From positions 186,001-250,000 of the forward strand of contig NZ_JAPDOG010000004.1 in NCBI RefSeq assembly GCF_026013545.1: a DNA stretch of 64,000 nt, given 5' to 3'. This document shows positions 42,009-50,404 of the stretch, in pieces. A program made the translations under genes and the position numbers. Within the stretch, counting starts at the first letter, position 1. Each line of letters starts with the position of its first letter. This stretch comes from Defluviimonas salinarum. GTDB lineage: Bacteria; Pseudomonadota; Alphaproteobacteria; Rhodobacterales; Rhodobacteraceae. A model generated the notes under the pieces. That model made no database searches and had not been told where the DNA came from. It was given only the letters and a program-made list of their open reading frames with translations.

Positions 42009-44009
42009 TCATGCCGCCCCCTCCCCGAGCCCGAGCCGTGTCCGGGCCGCGCGTGCTCCGGCATGGATCAGCCGGTCCGTTATGATGGCGATGAAGGCGA
42101 CCGCGAGCCCGGCGACGAGCCCCCGCCCCGGATCGGCCTTGGTGAGCGCGATATAGACCTCTTGACCAAGGTCGCGGGTACCGACAAGCGCGGTGATCAC
42201 CAGCATCGACAGCGCGAACATCACGGTCTGGTTCAGCCCCAGAAGGATCTCCGGCGCCGCGAGCTTCAGCTTGATACGCCAGAGGATCTGGCGCGGCGTG
42301 CAGCCCATTGCGCGCCCGGCCTCGAGAAGCCGCGGATCGACGCCCTGGAGCCCGAGCACCGTGTAGCGGATCGCCGGCGCCACCGAGTAGGCCACGACCG
42401 CGATCATCGCGGTGAAGTCGCCCACGCGGAAGAGCATCACTGCCGGCATCAGATAGACGAAGGAAGGCAGCGTCTGCAGCGTGTCGATCACCGCCCGCAC
42501 CACGGTCCAGAGCCGCTCGCGCTCGGCCGCGAGGATGCCGATGGGCACCCCGATCAGCATCGCGAACATCACCGAGATGCCGCAGAGATAGACGGTAATC
42601 ATCGCCTTCTCCCACTGCCCCGTCGCGGCGATGAGACCGGCCAGGACCGCGACCAGCGCCGCAAGCCGCCAGCCGCCGAGCCGCCAGCCGGCATAGCCAA
42701 GAAGCCCCGCGACGCCGAGCCAGGGCAGGCCGAGCAGGAACCGCTTGAACGGCACCAGCAGGTTCAGCAGAATCGCATTCTTCACCGCCTCGATCGCGTC
42801 GAAGAAGTTGACGTTGATCCAGGCCACGACATCGGACCAGAAGCGCCCGGTGGAAAGCTCCGCCGCTTTCGGGTAGCTCTGCACCGCCGGCAGGACGAGC
42901 CCTACAAGCCCCGCGATCAGGATCGTCGCCAGCGCGCTTGCCAGATAGGGATGCCGCTCGACGATATTCCCCGTTGGGATTGCGCCCGCCTTGCTGACCG
43001 CGAAGGCCTGGCTCAGCCGGTCGAGCGCCACGGCGAGTGCCACGATGGCGAGCCCGGCCTCGAGCCCGGCGCCGAAATCGAGCCGCCGCAACGCTGCCAG
43101 CACGTCGAAGCCAAGCCCGCCCGCACCGATCATCGAGGCGATGATGACCATGTTCAAAGACAGCATGATCACCTGGTTCACGCCCACCATCAGCGCCGGC
43201 ATCGAGGCCGGCACCATCACCCGCCAGAGCATCTGGCGCCGCGAGCAGCCGACCATGCGGCCGAGATCGGTCAGCTCCCCCGGCACCCGCGCGAGCGCCA
43301 GATGCGTGATCCTCGTCATCGGCGGCATCGCATAGATCAGCGTCGCCACCACCGCCGCCGTCGGACCGAAGCCGAAGAGAAAGAGGATCGGCACCAGATA
43401 GGCGAAGACCGGGATCGTCTGCATCAGGTCGAGGACGGGACGGATCGCCCGCTCGAAGGCCGGGCTCCGCCAGGCGAGGATGCCGAGCGCGCCACCTCCG
43501 AGGACGCCGAGCGGTACCGCGACGAGGATCGAGGCAAGCGTCACCATCGCACTTTGCCACTGCCCGAAGACCGCGATGAAGCCGAGGCAGGCGGCGGCCA
43601 GCGCCGCAAGCCGCCAGCCGCCCGCGCGAAGCCCGATCAGCGCGAAGACGACGATCACCGCGACCCACGAGAGGGGCGGCGTGATCTGAACCGCCGCCGA
43701 GCCCTCGCCCTTGAGGAACCCGGTCGAGAGAAGACTGAGCGCAATCCGGTAGGGAAAGTCGATCACGGCGGCGATGAAGCGGGTGAACTCGGCGAAGGTG
43801 AAGAGCCCGAATGTCGCCTCGTTCAGGAGCCATTTGGTGAAGCCGGTGATCCATCGCGCCGCCGGGACGGTCCAGCCGCGCGGATAGTCGAACGCCCACG
43901 GCACGAGCCCCGCCCCGAACTTCCACAAGAGAAGGAACGCCAGAAGCGCCACCGCCCAGCCGGACCAACGCGGCAGGACGGGACGGGCAGGCAGGGCGGC
44001 CGTCTCCAT
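42009..44009 (-). CDS. Betaine-type ABC permease, two permease domains fused
   Basis: The product is 666 residues with two complete BPD_transp_1 domains in tandem (about 150-340 and 460-650). Each carries its own ATPase-contact loop: LGRMVGCSRRQMLWRVMVPASMPALM and LEAGRAMGCTPRQILWRIKLKLAAPEIL. Single-domain ProW is about 350 residues, so this is a fused internal duplication that replaces a homodimer by one chain. The layout resembles the double-length permease of Rhodobacteraceae TMAO (TmoW) and some betaine importers. Subunit order is binding protein, ATPase, permease on the same strand. Confidence 0.9.
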   Translation of the reverse strand: METAALPARPVLPRWSGWAVALLAFLLLWKFGAGLVPWAFDYPRGWTVPAARWITGFTKWLLNEATFGLFTFAEFTRFIAAVIDFPYRIALSLLSTGFLKGEGSAAVQITPPLSWVAVIVVFALIGLRAGGWRLAALAAACLGFIAVFGQWQSAMVTLASILVAVPLGVLGGGALGILAWRSPAFERAIRPVLDLMQTIPVFAYLVPILFLFGFGPTAAVVATLIYAMPPMTRITHLALARVPGELTDLGRMVGCSRRQMLWRVMVPASMPALMVGVNQVIMLSLNMVIIASMIGAGGLGFDVLAALRRLDFGAGLEAGLAIVALAVALDRLSQAFAVSKAGAIPTGNIVERHPYLASALATILIAGLVGLVLPAVQSYPKAAELSTGRFWSDVVAWINVNFFDAIEAVKNAILLNLLVPFKRFLLGLPWLGVAGLLGYAGWRLGGWRLAALVAVLAGLIAATGQWEKAMITVYLCGISVMFAMLIGVPIGILAAERERLWTVVRAVIDTLQTLPSFVYLMPAVMLFRVGDFTAMIAVVAYSVAPAIRYTVLGLQGVDPRLLEAGRAMGCTPRQILWRIKLKLAAPEILLGLNQTVMFALSMLVITALVGTRDLGQEVYIALTKADPGRGLVAGLAVAFIAIITDRLIHAGARAARTRLGLGEGAA

Positions 44010-44010
44010 C

Positions 44011-45045
44011 TCAGCCCCCGAGCATAAGGTCGAGGATGTCGGCCCGGTGCAGATGGCCGAGCGTCGCGCCCTGCCCGTCCGTGACCCGGAGCCGCTCGGT
44101 CCCGTTGAGGAACAGCGGCGCCGCCTCGGCCACGGTCAGGGTCCCCGCCACCTCGGCGGTCGGCTCCTCGCCCTCGGCCGCGCGCATCGCGCTTGCCACC
44201 CGGACCACCTTCGCCTTCGGCACCGCGCCCGAGAACGCGCGCACATAATCGTCGGCCGGCGACAGCACGATCTCCTCCGGCGTGCCCTCCTGCACGATCG
44301 CCCCGTCCTTCATGATCGCGATCCGGTCCGCGAGCCGGATCGCCTCGTCGAAATCGTGGGTGATGAAGACGATGGTCTTCTGCAGCACCGATTGCAGGCG
44401 GATGAACTCGTCCTGCATCTCGCGCCGGATCAGGGGATCGAGGGCCGAGAACGGCTCGTCGAGGAACCACAGTTCCGGCTCCACGGCGAGCGAGCGGGCG
44501 ATGCCTACGCGCTGCTGCTGGCCACCCGACAACTGGCGCGGAAAGGCGCCCTCGCGCCCGCCGAGACCGACGAGCTCGATCATCTGCCGCGCCCGCGCCT
44601 CGCGCTCGGCGCGGGGCGCGCCCTGCACGTCGAGCGGAAAGGCCACGTTGTCGAGCACCGTGAGATGCGGCAGCAGCGCGAAATGCTGGAACACCATGCC
44701 CATCTTGTGACGCCGGATCATCGTCATCTCGGCCTCGCTCGCGGCGAGAAGGTTCTGCCCATTGAACAGCACCTCCCCCGAGGTCGGCTCGACGAGCCGC
44801 GACATGAGCCGCACGAGCGTCGACTTGCCCGACCCCGACAGCCCCATGATGACGAAGATCTCGCCCGCCTCGACCGAGAGCGAGACGTCGCGCACCGCCG
44901 GCACGACGCCCGCCGCGATCAACCGCTCCGGCGCGGGATCGGGGCCGAGCGCGGCAAGCACCTCGGCCCCGCGCGCGCCGAAGAGCTTCCACAGATGGCG
45001 GCAGACAAGTTTGGCGTCGCGGGTCTCGGGCGTCTTCTCGGTCAT
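44011..45045 (-). CDS. Betaine/quaternary-amine ABC transporter ATPase (ProV/OpuAA type)
   Basis: The product is 344 residues. The N-terminal leader LFGARGAEVLAALG is typical of ProV proteins. It has Walker A GLSGSGKST, signature LSGGQQQRVGIARSL, Walker B LWFLDEPFSALDPLIRREMQ and a C-terminal half-CBS-like region (about 260-344). ATG 45045 is chosen; a GTG at 45111 directly after the binding-protein stop is an alternative. It ends one base before the permease start. Confidence 0.9.
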   Translation of the reverse strand: MTEKTPETRDAKLVCRHLWKLFGARGAEVLAALGPDPAPERLIAAGVVPAVRDVSLSVEAGEIFVIMGLSGSGKSTLVRLMSRLVEPTSGEVLFNGQNLLAASEAEMTMIRRHKMGMVFQHFALLPHLTVLDNVAFPLDVQGAPRAEREARARQMIELVGLGGREGAFPRQLSGGQQQRVGIARSLAVEPELWFLDEPFSALDPLIRREMQDEFIRLQSVLQKTIVFITHDFDEAIRLADRIAIMKDGAIVQEGTPEEIVLSPADDYVRAFSGAVPKAKVVRVASAMRAAEGEEPTAEVAGTLTVAEAAPLFLNGTERLRVTDGQGATLGHLHRADILDLMLGG

Positions 45046-45111
45046 GTCCAGTCCGCTCGAAGGATGGCCCCGCCCGCGCCGCAGTCTGGCGCGGGCGGAG
45101 AAATCTGACAC

Positions 45112-46077
45112 CTATTGGCCGATCCAGCCTTTCCAGCGCCCCTCGTTCGCCGCCATCCAGCCGGCCACGACCTCCGAGACGGACTTTCCGTTGAGGTCGA
45201 CATCGGTGATCATCGCGCCCATCTCGTCGTTCTCGATGGTGAAGGCCTGGATCGCCGCGTAGGCGCCCGGCCACTTGTCCTTCACGCCGGCCCAGCCGAC
45301 CTTCCAGATCTCGCCGAAGGGCTTGCCGCAATCATAGGCCATGTCGGGGTTCGAGCCCCAGGCCGGGTCGTTGTAGCATTCGGCCGTGTATTCCGGGAAC
45401 TCGACCCATTCGCCCTCGTATTTCGCCGGGGCCCAGTGCGGCGCGTAGATCCAGAGCATGATCGGCGCCTGGCGCTGATAGGCACTTTCCAGTTCGGCGA
45501 AGAGCGCGGCATCGGTGCCGGCATGGATCACCTCGAAGGGCAGGCCGAGGGCCTCGACGCGCTCGTCATCGAACCCGCCCCAGGTCACCGGCCCGCCGAG
45601 ATAGCGGCCCTTCGGTGCGGTCTCGGCGGTTGAGAAGGCCTCGGCGCAGGCGGTGTCCAGAAGCGCCTCCCAGTTCGGCAGGCCGGGGCATTTCTCCTTC
45701 ATGTAGGTGGGATACCACCACTCCTCCTTGGCCTTCATGCCGGTGGGGCCGATATTCTCGACCTTGCCGGTCGCCGTCGCGGCATCCATCGCGTCGCGGC
45801 CCGTCGTCTCCCACATCTCCATCGCGACATGCAGATCGCCGGTCTCGAGCCCCGCGAACTGCGCGAGATAATCGGCCTGGACATATTCGACGTTGTAGCC
45901 GGCTTGTTTCAGGATCTCTCCCATCAGCTCGGTGGTGATGAGCTGGCCCGTCCAGTCATGCAGCGTCAGCTTGATCGGATCGGTCGATTCCTGCGCCATC
46001 GCCAGAGTCGCCAGTGCCGAGGCGGCCACTCCGCCGATCAGGCCGCGGACCAGAGCATTCGATCGTGTCTTGAACAT
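45112..46077 (-). CDS. Betaine/amine-oxide type ABC substrate-binding protein
   Basis: The product is 321 residues with a signal peptide (1-28, ending AMA) and the OpuAC fold: IKLTLHDWTGQLITTELMGEILKQAGYNVEYVQAD and aromatic segments MEMWETTGRD and EEWWYPTYMKEKCPGLPNW. Trp and Tyr cages in this family bind trimethylammonium groups, so glycine betaine, choline, TMAO or a related amine is likely; the paired cysteines are also typical. A GC-rich hairpin (46095-46101/46110-46116) lies in the leader just before the Shine-Dalgarno AGGGAG. The exact ligand is unresolved. Confidence 0.87.
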   Translation of the reverse strand: MFKTRSNALVRGLIGGVAASALATLAMAQESTDPIKLTLHDWTGQLITTELMGEILKQAGYNVEYVQADYLAQFAGLETGDLHVAMEMWETTGRDAMDAATATGKVENIGPTGMKAKEEWWYPTYMKEKCPGLPNWEALLDTACAEAFSTAETAPKGRYLGGPVTWGGFDDERVEALGLPFEVIHAGTDAALFAELESAYQRQAPIMLWIYAPHWAPAKYEGEWVEFPEYTAECYNDPAWGSNPDMAYDCGKPFGEIWKVGWAGVKDKWPGAYAAIQAFTIENDEMGAMITDVDLNGKSVSEVVAGWMAANEGRWKGWIGQ

Positions 46078-46309
46078 CGTGAACTCCCTGTTCTGCCGGC
46101 CGTGCCGGAGGCCGGCCGGTCTCATGGAACGGTCGTTCGCGGGCGCCGTCGCAGCCGCCTGCCCCGTCCCCTTTCCCAAGTAGGCGGCGGATTGGCGATT
46201 CGATCAATCCGCTTTGTGGTTTTTTGTGTTTTTGACGCCCGCATCATGCCCGTTTCTTGCGCGCTTCCCCGGCCTCGCCTAGACTCTCGGCAGAACCGGA
46301 GCGCCGAAG

Positions 46310-47065
46310 ATGCTGTCCAAACGCCATGCCGACATCCTGAAGATCCTCGAACACGAGGGCTCGGTGACGATCGCCGCCCTTGCCCGCCAGCTCGGCGTCT
46401 CGCTCGAAACCGTGCGGCGCGACGTGAAGCCCCTGACCGAGACCGGCGCGCTGGTGCGCGTCCACGGCGCGGTCGGGCTCGCCGGGCAGCTCGGCGAGGC
46501 GCCGTTCCAGAAGCGGATGCGCGAGAATGCCGAGGCCAAGAAGGCGATCGCCCGCACGCTCGCGGCGACGATCCGCGACGGGGAATCGGTGATGTTCGAT
46601 ACCGGCACAACGACAAGCTACCTCGCGCGCGAACTGACCGGCCACCGGCGGCTGACGGTGGTGACCAACTCCTCCGACATCGCCCGCACGCTCGCCACCG
46701 TGAACGGCAACCGGGTCTACATGGCGGGCGGAGAGCTGCGCTCCGATTCCGGGGCGGCCTTCGGCAAGTCGGCGCTCGACTTCATCGCCAGTTTCACCGT
46801 GCACCACGCGGTGATCTCGGCCGGCGCGGTCGATGCCTCGGGCGTGATGGACTACGCGCTCGAGGAGGCGGAGTTCGCCCGGCTCGTGCTCTCGCGCGGA
46901 GAGCGTCGGGTCGTCGTGACCGACCACACGAAGTTCGGCCGCCGCGGCCTCATCTCGGTCGCGGGCTTCGCCGATATCGGCGAGATCGTCACCGACCGCG
47001 CACCGTCCTCCGAGATCTCGTCCGCTCTGGAAGCGGCGGGCGCCACGCTGACCCTGGCACGCTAA
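46310..47065 (+). CDS. DeoR/GlpR-family transcriptional regulator
   Basis: The product is 251 residues with an N-terminal DeoR helix-turn-helix (RHADILKILEHEGSVTIAALARQLGVSLETVRRDVKPL, 5-43) and a C-terminal DeoR effector domain of the sugar-phosphate isomerase-like fold (MFDTGTTTSYLARE, VVTNSSDIAR, HHAVISAGAVDASGVMDYALEEAEFAR). These regulators normally sense phosphorylated metabolites, so a phosphorylated amine made by the kinase-like proteins is an attractive ligand. It is divergent from the importer with a 232-base gap that includes AT-rich promoter-like DNA near 46200-46235. Confidence 0.88.
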   Translation: MLSKRHADILKILEHEGSVTIAALARQLGVSLETVRRDVKPLTETGALVRVHGAVGLAGQLGEAPFQKRMRENAEAKKAIARTLAATIRDGESVMFDTGTTTSYLARELTGHRRLTVVTNSSDIARTLATVNGNRVYMAGGELRSDSGAAFGKSALDFIASFTVHHAVISAGAVDASGVMDYALEEAEFARLVLSRGERRVVVTDHTKFGRRGLISVAGFADIGEIVTDRAPSSEISSALEAAGATLTLAR

Positions 47066-47197
47066 TCTCCATGCTTCGGCAACGGGGCCGCCGCAGCCCT
47101 CATCCTACGAGTTCGGTTCAAATCTCAGCCACCCAGCCGGCAAATCGACTTCCATCTACTTTTATCCTCGCCGTGCATGGTCAGAAACCCTGATCAG

Positions 47198-47779
47198 TCA
47201 GATTTCGGATTCGGTCGTTCTAATTCTGCCAATCTCGCCATGAAAGCTCCATCCAGTGCCGCCATCAGGAGCGAGATCATTGTTGCTGCAGTCATGCAAG
47301 ATGCAAAAAACAGTATCAGCCATGCCGGTTTTTTTTGCGAATAGCAGAAGCGAATACGTATCAATACCAACATAGCAGGTGCAGATTATAGTCATAAACA
47401 CGCCGCTCAGATAGAGTCGCCAGTCTTCCACCGCCACTCGGCCGGCGCGGACTAATAGATTAATGAGGCGTCGGACAGAAAGAAACACAATAAGCGCCAC
47501 GCACAGAATGAGCTGGATCCTCAGCGTGATAATAAGAGACAGGAATGCCTCTGATTTTCCGTAGAAACCAGATAACTGAAAGTGATCGCACAATTCGAAC
47601 TCACAAGCCCACGCGTTTACAATAGTTTCCACTGGCAAGACAGGAATGCCGACAAAATGAATCAGATAGTTTATGGGCGCGCCAATCAGGAGCCACAAAT
47701 AGACTCGGCGGTACTTCGGAAAATTGGAGGCCATTTCCGCGCCTGGTTTTGTTTCTAAATCTATGATTTTAAACTCCAT
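47198..47779 (-). CDS. Four-helix membrane protein in low-GC DNA, function unknown
   Basis: The product is 193 residues with about four membrane helices (about 27-50, 83-103, 121-145 and a weaker one near 155). Ile, Asn and Cys are common, and AT-ending codons are frequent, unlike every neighbour. This points to recent transfer. It ends next to the regulator gene and begins in an AT-rich, gene-free stretch. I recognise no family. An early second ATG (residue 16) is a possible start. Confidence 0.55.
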   Translation of the reverse strand: MEFKIIDLETKPGAEMASNFPKYRRVYLWLLIGAPINYLIHFVGIPVLPVETIVNAWACEFELCDHFQLSGFYGKSEAFLSLIITLRIQLILCVALIVFLSVRRLINLLVRAGRVAVEDWRLYLSGVFMTIICTCYVGIDTYSLLLFAKKTGMADTVFCILHDCSNNDLAPDGGTGWSFHGEIGRIRTTESEI

Positions 47780-48256
47780 GCGACGGATGAGATTTCATTC
47801 CGCTCCAAAAAATCCGCGTGACGTCGCTCGCCCTTATCAACTTGCAACTAGCTCCCCAATCGCATCAAAAACTCCGAATAATGCAGTGCATCTTTCTTAT
47901 TGCTTTTCGCGGCGGATCACAAAGAAAAGTTCAAACTGCCTTTGTCAAGAAAGCACGAGTCGCGCGAACCGAAAGATTCGGCACGCAAAACTCCAACACC
48001 CCCATCGGTTGATTAGCACCGTCCTATGCATCCCCGATGGGTGTGTCAAGTGGAGGTTGGTCGTGTGATCGCCCGGTGGCATTGACGATGTGGCCGCCCC
48101 CCGACGGCATCGGTGTTCCAAGATGGGTGGGTCACATCATCAGTGCCGATAGCTGTGCGACTTTGGGTTCAAACCCACTAACACGATTTGCGGACACCCC
48201 AATGGCAAAGCCCGGCGCCGAGGCGCCGGGCTCTTTCTTGTCTGCGGTCTTCCGCT
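47780..48256. other. Gene-free low-GC stretch with inverted repeats
   Basis: No credible gene is visible in 477 bases. The first half is AT-rich. ACACCC..ATCGG (47996-48008) pairs with CCGATGGGTGT (48034-48044) around a 25-base loop. A second related word, GATGGGTGGGT, follows at 48122. Near 48166 a T-arm-like GGTTCAAACCC occurs. The stretch ends in the dctM terminator. It looks like decayed mobile or junction DNA. Confidence 0.5.
48209..48232. terminator. Terminator hairpin after the TRAP operon
   Basis: An 11-base arm AGCCCGGCGCC (48209-48219) and its complement GGCGCCGGGCT (48222-48232) are separated by two bases, so the tip pair opens. Minus-strand transcripts from dctM meet it 25 bases past their stop. 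A TCTTTCTTG tail is present on the plus strand only, so its direction is ambiguous. Confidence 0.65.
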
Positions 48257-49645
48257 CTACTTGATGACCGTCTCCGGCCCCATGACCTGCGTCGGCAGCC
48301 AGGTCGAGAGCACGGGAACATAGGTCACGATGATCAGGAAGACGAAGAGCACCGCGAGGAAGGGCAGCGCCGCCTTCACCACCCGCATCATCGACATGCC
48401 GGCGACGCCCGAGGTGACGAAGAGGTTCAGACCGACCGGCGGCGTGATCATCCCGATTTCCATGTTCACCACCATGATGATGCCAAGATGGATCGGGTCG
48501 ACGCCGAGCGAGATCGCGATCGGGAACACCAAGGGCGCGACGATCAGGATCAGGCCCGACGGCTCCATGAACTGGCCGCCGATCAGCAGGATCACGTTGA
48601 CGATCACGAGGAACATGATCTTGCCGAAGCCGGCGTCGAGCATCGCGGTCGCGACCTGCTGCGGGATCTGCTCGTCGGTCAGCACATGCTTCAGGATCAG
48701 CGCGTTGGCGATGATGAACATGAGCGTCACGGTGAGCTTGCCGGCCTCGAAGAGCGTCGCCTTGGTGTCGCGGTGGAAGAAGGCGGTGACCAGCGAGATC
48801 GGCTTCTGGATCAGGCTCAGATTGCCGCCTTCGCGGGCCAGCGGCCCCATGTCGCGGTAGATGAAGGTCGCCACGATGAAGGCCCAGATCGAGGCCACGG
48901 CGGCGGCTTCCGTCGGCGTGAAGATCGCCGAGGTGATCCCGGGGATGCCGTAGAGACCGACCATGATGATCACGATCAGCATCAGGCCCCAGAACGCCTC
49001 GCCGAAGCTGTCGAAGACCTCGCCCCAGCCCTTCCACTCGCCCTTGGGCATCTTCTTCCAGATCGCCCAGATCAGGATCGTGACCATCAGCATGCCACCG
49101 GCGAGAAGCCCCGGAAACACGCCCGCAAGGAACATCCGGCCGACCGAGACGTCGGTCGCGGAGGCATAGACGACCATGACGATCGACGGCGGGATCAGGA
49201 TGCCGAGCGTACCGGCGTTACAGATCACGCCCGCCGCGAAGTCCTTGGAATAGCCCACCTGGCGCATCGCCGCGATGACGATGGAGCCGATGGCAACCAC
49301 GGTCGCGGGCGAAGAGCCCGAAAGTGCCGCGAAGAGCATGCAGGCGAAGACACCGGCGATCGCGAGGCCGCCCGGAAGATGGCCGACGCAGGCGATCGAG
49401 AAGCGGATGATCCGCTTGGCCACGCCGCCCGTCGACATGAACGAGGAGGCAAGGATGAAGAACGGGATCGCCAAGAGCGTCGAATGCCCCTCCATCGCGT
49501 TGTAGAGCGTCTGCGCGATCGAGGCGAGCGAGGTGTCGGAGAACCACAAGAGGAACAGCGTGGACGACAGGCCGAGCGAGATCGCGATCGGCACGCCGAC
49601 CAGCATGAACCCGATGACCATGAAGAATAGCAGGACGACTTCCAT
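48257..49645 (-). CDS. dctM: TRAP transporter large permease (DctM)
   Basis: The product is 462 residues with twelve or so membrane helices. DctM family blocks are VGVPIAISLGLSSTLFLLW, PFFILASSFMSTGGVAKRI, FAALSGSSPATVVAIGSIVI, GTLGILIPPSIVMVVYA and MEIGMITPPVGLNLFVTSGVAG. It exchanges sodium for a substrate delivered by DctP, mostly C4-dicarboxylates in families beside DctBD. It is longer than usual (about 430) by an extra cytoplasmic loop near residues 265-310. It follows dctQ after four bases. Confidence 0.93.
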   Translation of the reverse strand: MEVVLLFFMVIGFMLVGVPIAISLGLSSTLFLLWFSDTSLASIAQTLYNAMEGHSTLLAIPFFILASSFMSTGGVAKRIIRFSIACVGHLPGGLAIAGVFACMLFAALSGSSPATVVAIGSIVIAAMRQVGYSKDFAAGVICNAGTLGILIPPSIVMVVYASATDVSVGRMFLAGVFPGLLAGGMLMVTILIWAIWKKMPKGEWKGWGEVFDSFGEAFWGLMLIVIIMVGLYGIPGITSAIFTPTEAAAVASIWAFIVATFIYRDMGPLAREGGNLSLIQKPISLVTAFFHRDTKATLFEAGKLTVTLMFIIANALILKHVLTDEQIPQQVATAMLDAGFGKIMFLVIVNVILLIGGQFMEPSGLILIVAPLVFPIAISLGVDPIHLGIIMVVNMEIGMITPPVGLNLFVTSGVAGMSMMRVVKAALPFLAVLFVFLIIVTYVPVLSTWLPTQVMGPETVIK

Positions 49646-49649
49646 GGCC

Positions 49650-50330
49650 TTATTCCTCGTAATTCATGTGGCGGACATCCTCGACGGCGTCCTCGGCTTC
49701 GTGGCTCACGATCAGGCTTTCACGGGTGCCCGTTACGATCCCCCAGGTCGCCTGGATCAGGCGGAAGAGAAGGAGCGCACAGCCGATCGGCAGCATCGCG
49801 TAGGGAATGAAGCGGGGCAGCTTCTCGTAGGTCTCGCCCTGATTGAACATCGGCTCGATGAAGCGGAGCCAGTCCGGCATCGGGATCTGTTCGGTCTCGT
49901 ACCAGGCTTGGTCGCGGGTCTTGATGAAGCCCTCGGGGAACCAGCGCCCGCCGGTCTGCTCGAAGCCGCCGAACGGCGCCCAGTAGTCCCAGGCGCCCTT
50001 CATCAGGAGAAACGCATAGGCGATGCAGCAGGCGGCGGCGACCAGCGCCAGGATTCTCCGGCCGCGATGCGGCAGAAGGTTGATGATCGCGTCAACGCCG
50101 AGATGGGCGGTGACCTTGACGGCATAGGACATGCCGAAGAGCACCAGCCAGGCGAAGAGCGCCGTGGTCAGTTCCAACCCCCAGATCAGCGAGGAGTTGA
50201 AGACGTATCTCAGGATCACGTTGATGAAGGTGATCACCGTCATCAGGCCGAGAAGCACCGCGATCGCGGTCTCCTCGAATTCATGCACGACGCGGCCAAG
50301 CGCCGTTGCGGGTTCGTACTTGCCGCTCAT
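49650..50330 (-). CDS. dctQ: TRAP transporter small permease (DctQ)
   Basis: The product is 226 residues with four membrane helices, the DctQ arrangement (ALLGLMTVITFINVILRYVFNSSLIWGLELTTALFAWLVLFG near the N-terminus). The periplasmic loop of about 70 residues between helices 3 and 4 is longer than in most DctQ (about 160-190 residues). It is separated from dctP by a strong intercistronic hairpin, a common way to give the binding protein higher expression. Confidence 0.92.
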   Translation of the reverse strand: MSGKYEPATALGRVVHEFEETAIAVLLGLMTVITFINVILRYVFNSSLIWGLELTTALFAWLVLFGMSYAVKVTAHLGVDAIINLLPHRGRRILALVAAACCIAYAFLLMKGAWDYWAPFGGFEQTGGRWFPEGFIKTRDQAWYETEQIPMPDWLRFIEPMFNQGETYEKLPRFIPYAMLPIGCALLLFRLIQATWGIVTGTRESLIVSHEAEDAVEDVRHMNYEE

Positions 50331-50352
50331 CGTCTCCTCCCCCTTTGGAAAT

Positions 50353-50378
50353 GGGCCCGGCCATCCCGAGCCGGGCCC
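50353..50378 (-). other. Intercistronic hairpin between dctP and dctQ
   Basis: A perfect 9-bp stem GGGCCCGGC/GCCGGGCCC with an 8-base loop, without U tract, lies 27 bases after the dctP stop. It is likely to protect dctP mRNA or partly terminate, raising DctP over the membrane subunits. Confidence 0.7.
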
Positions 50379-50404
50379 TGTCGCCGCCGCTCGCGAGTGG
50401 TGGC

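Noticed and set aside
48150-48180. Possible tRNA around GGTTCAAACCC
   Set aside because: The T-stem does not pair properly around a TTCAAAC loop, and no acceptor or anticodon arm fits upstream; at most a relic.
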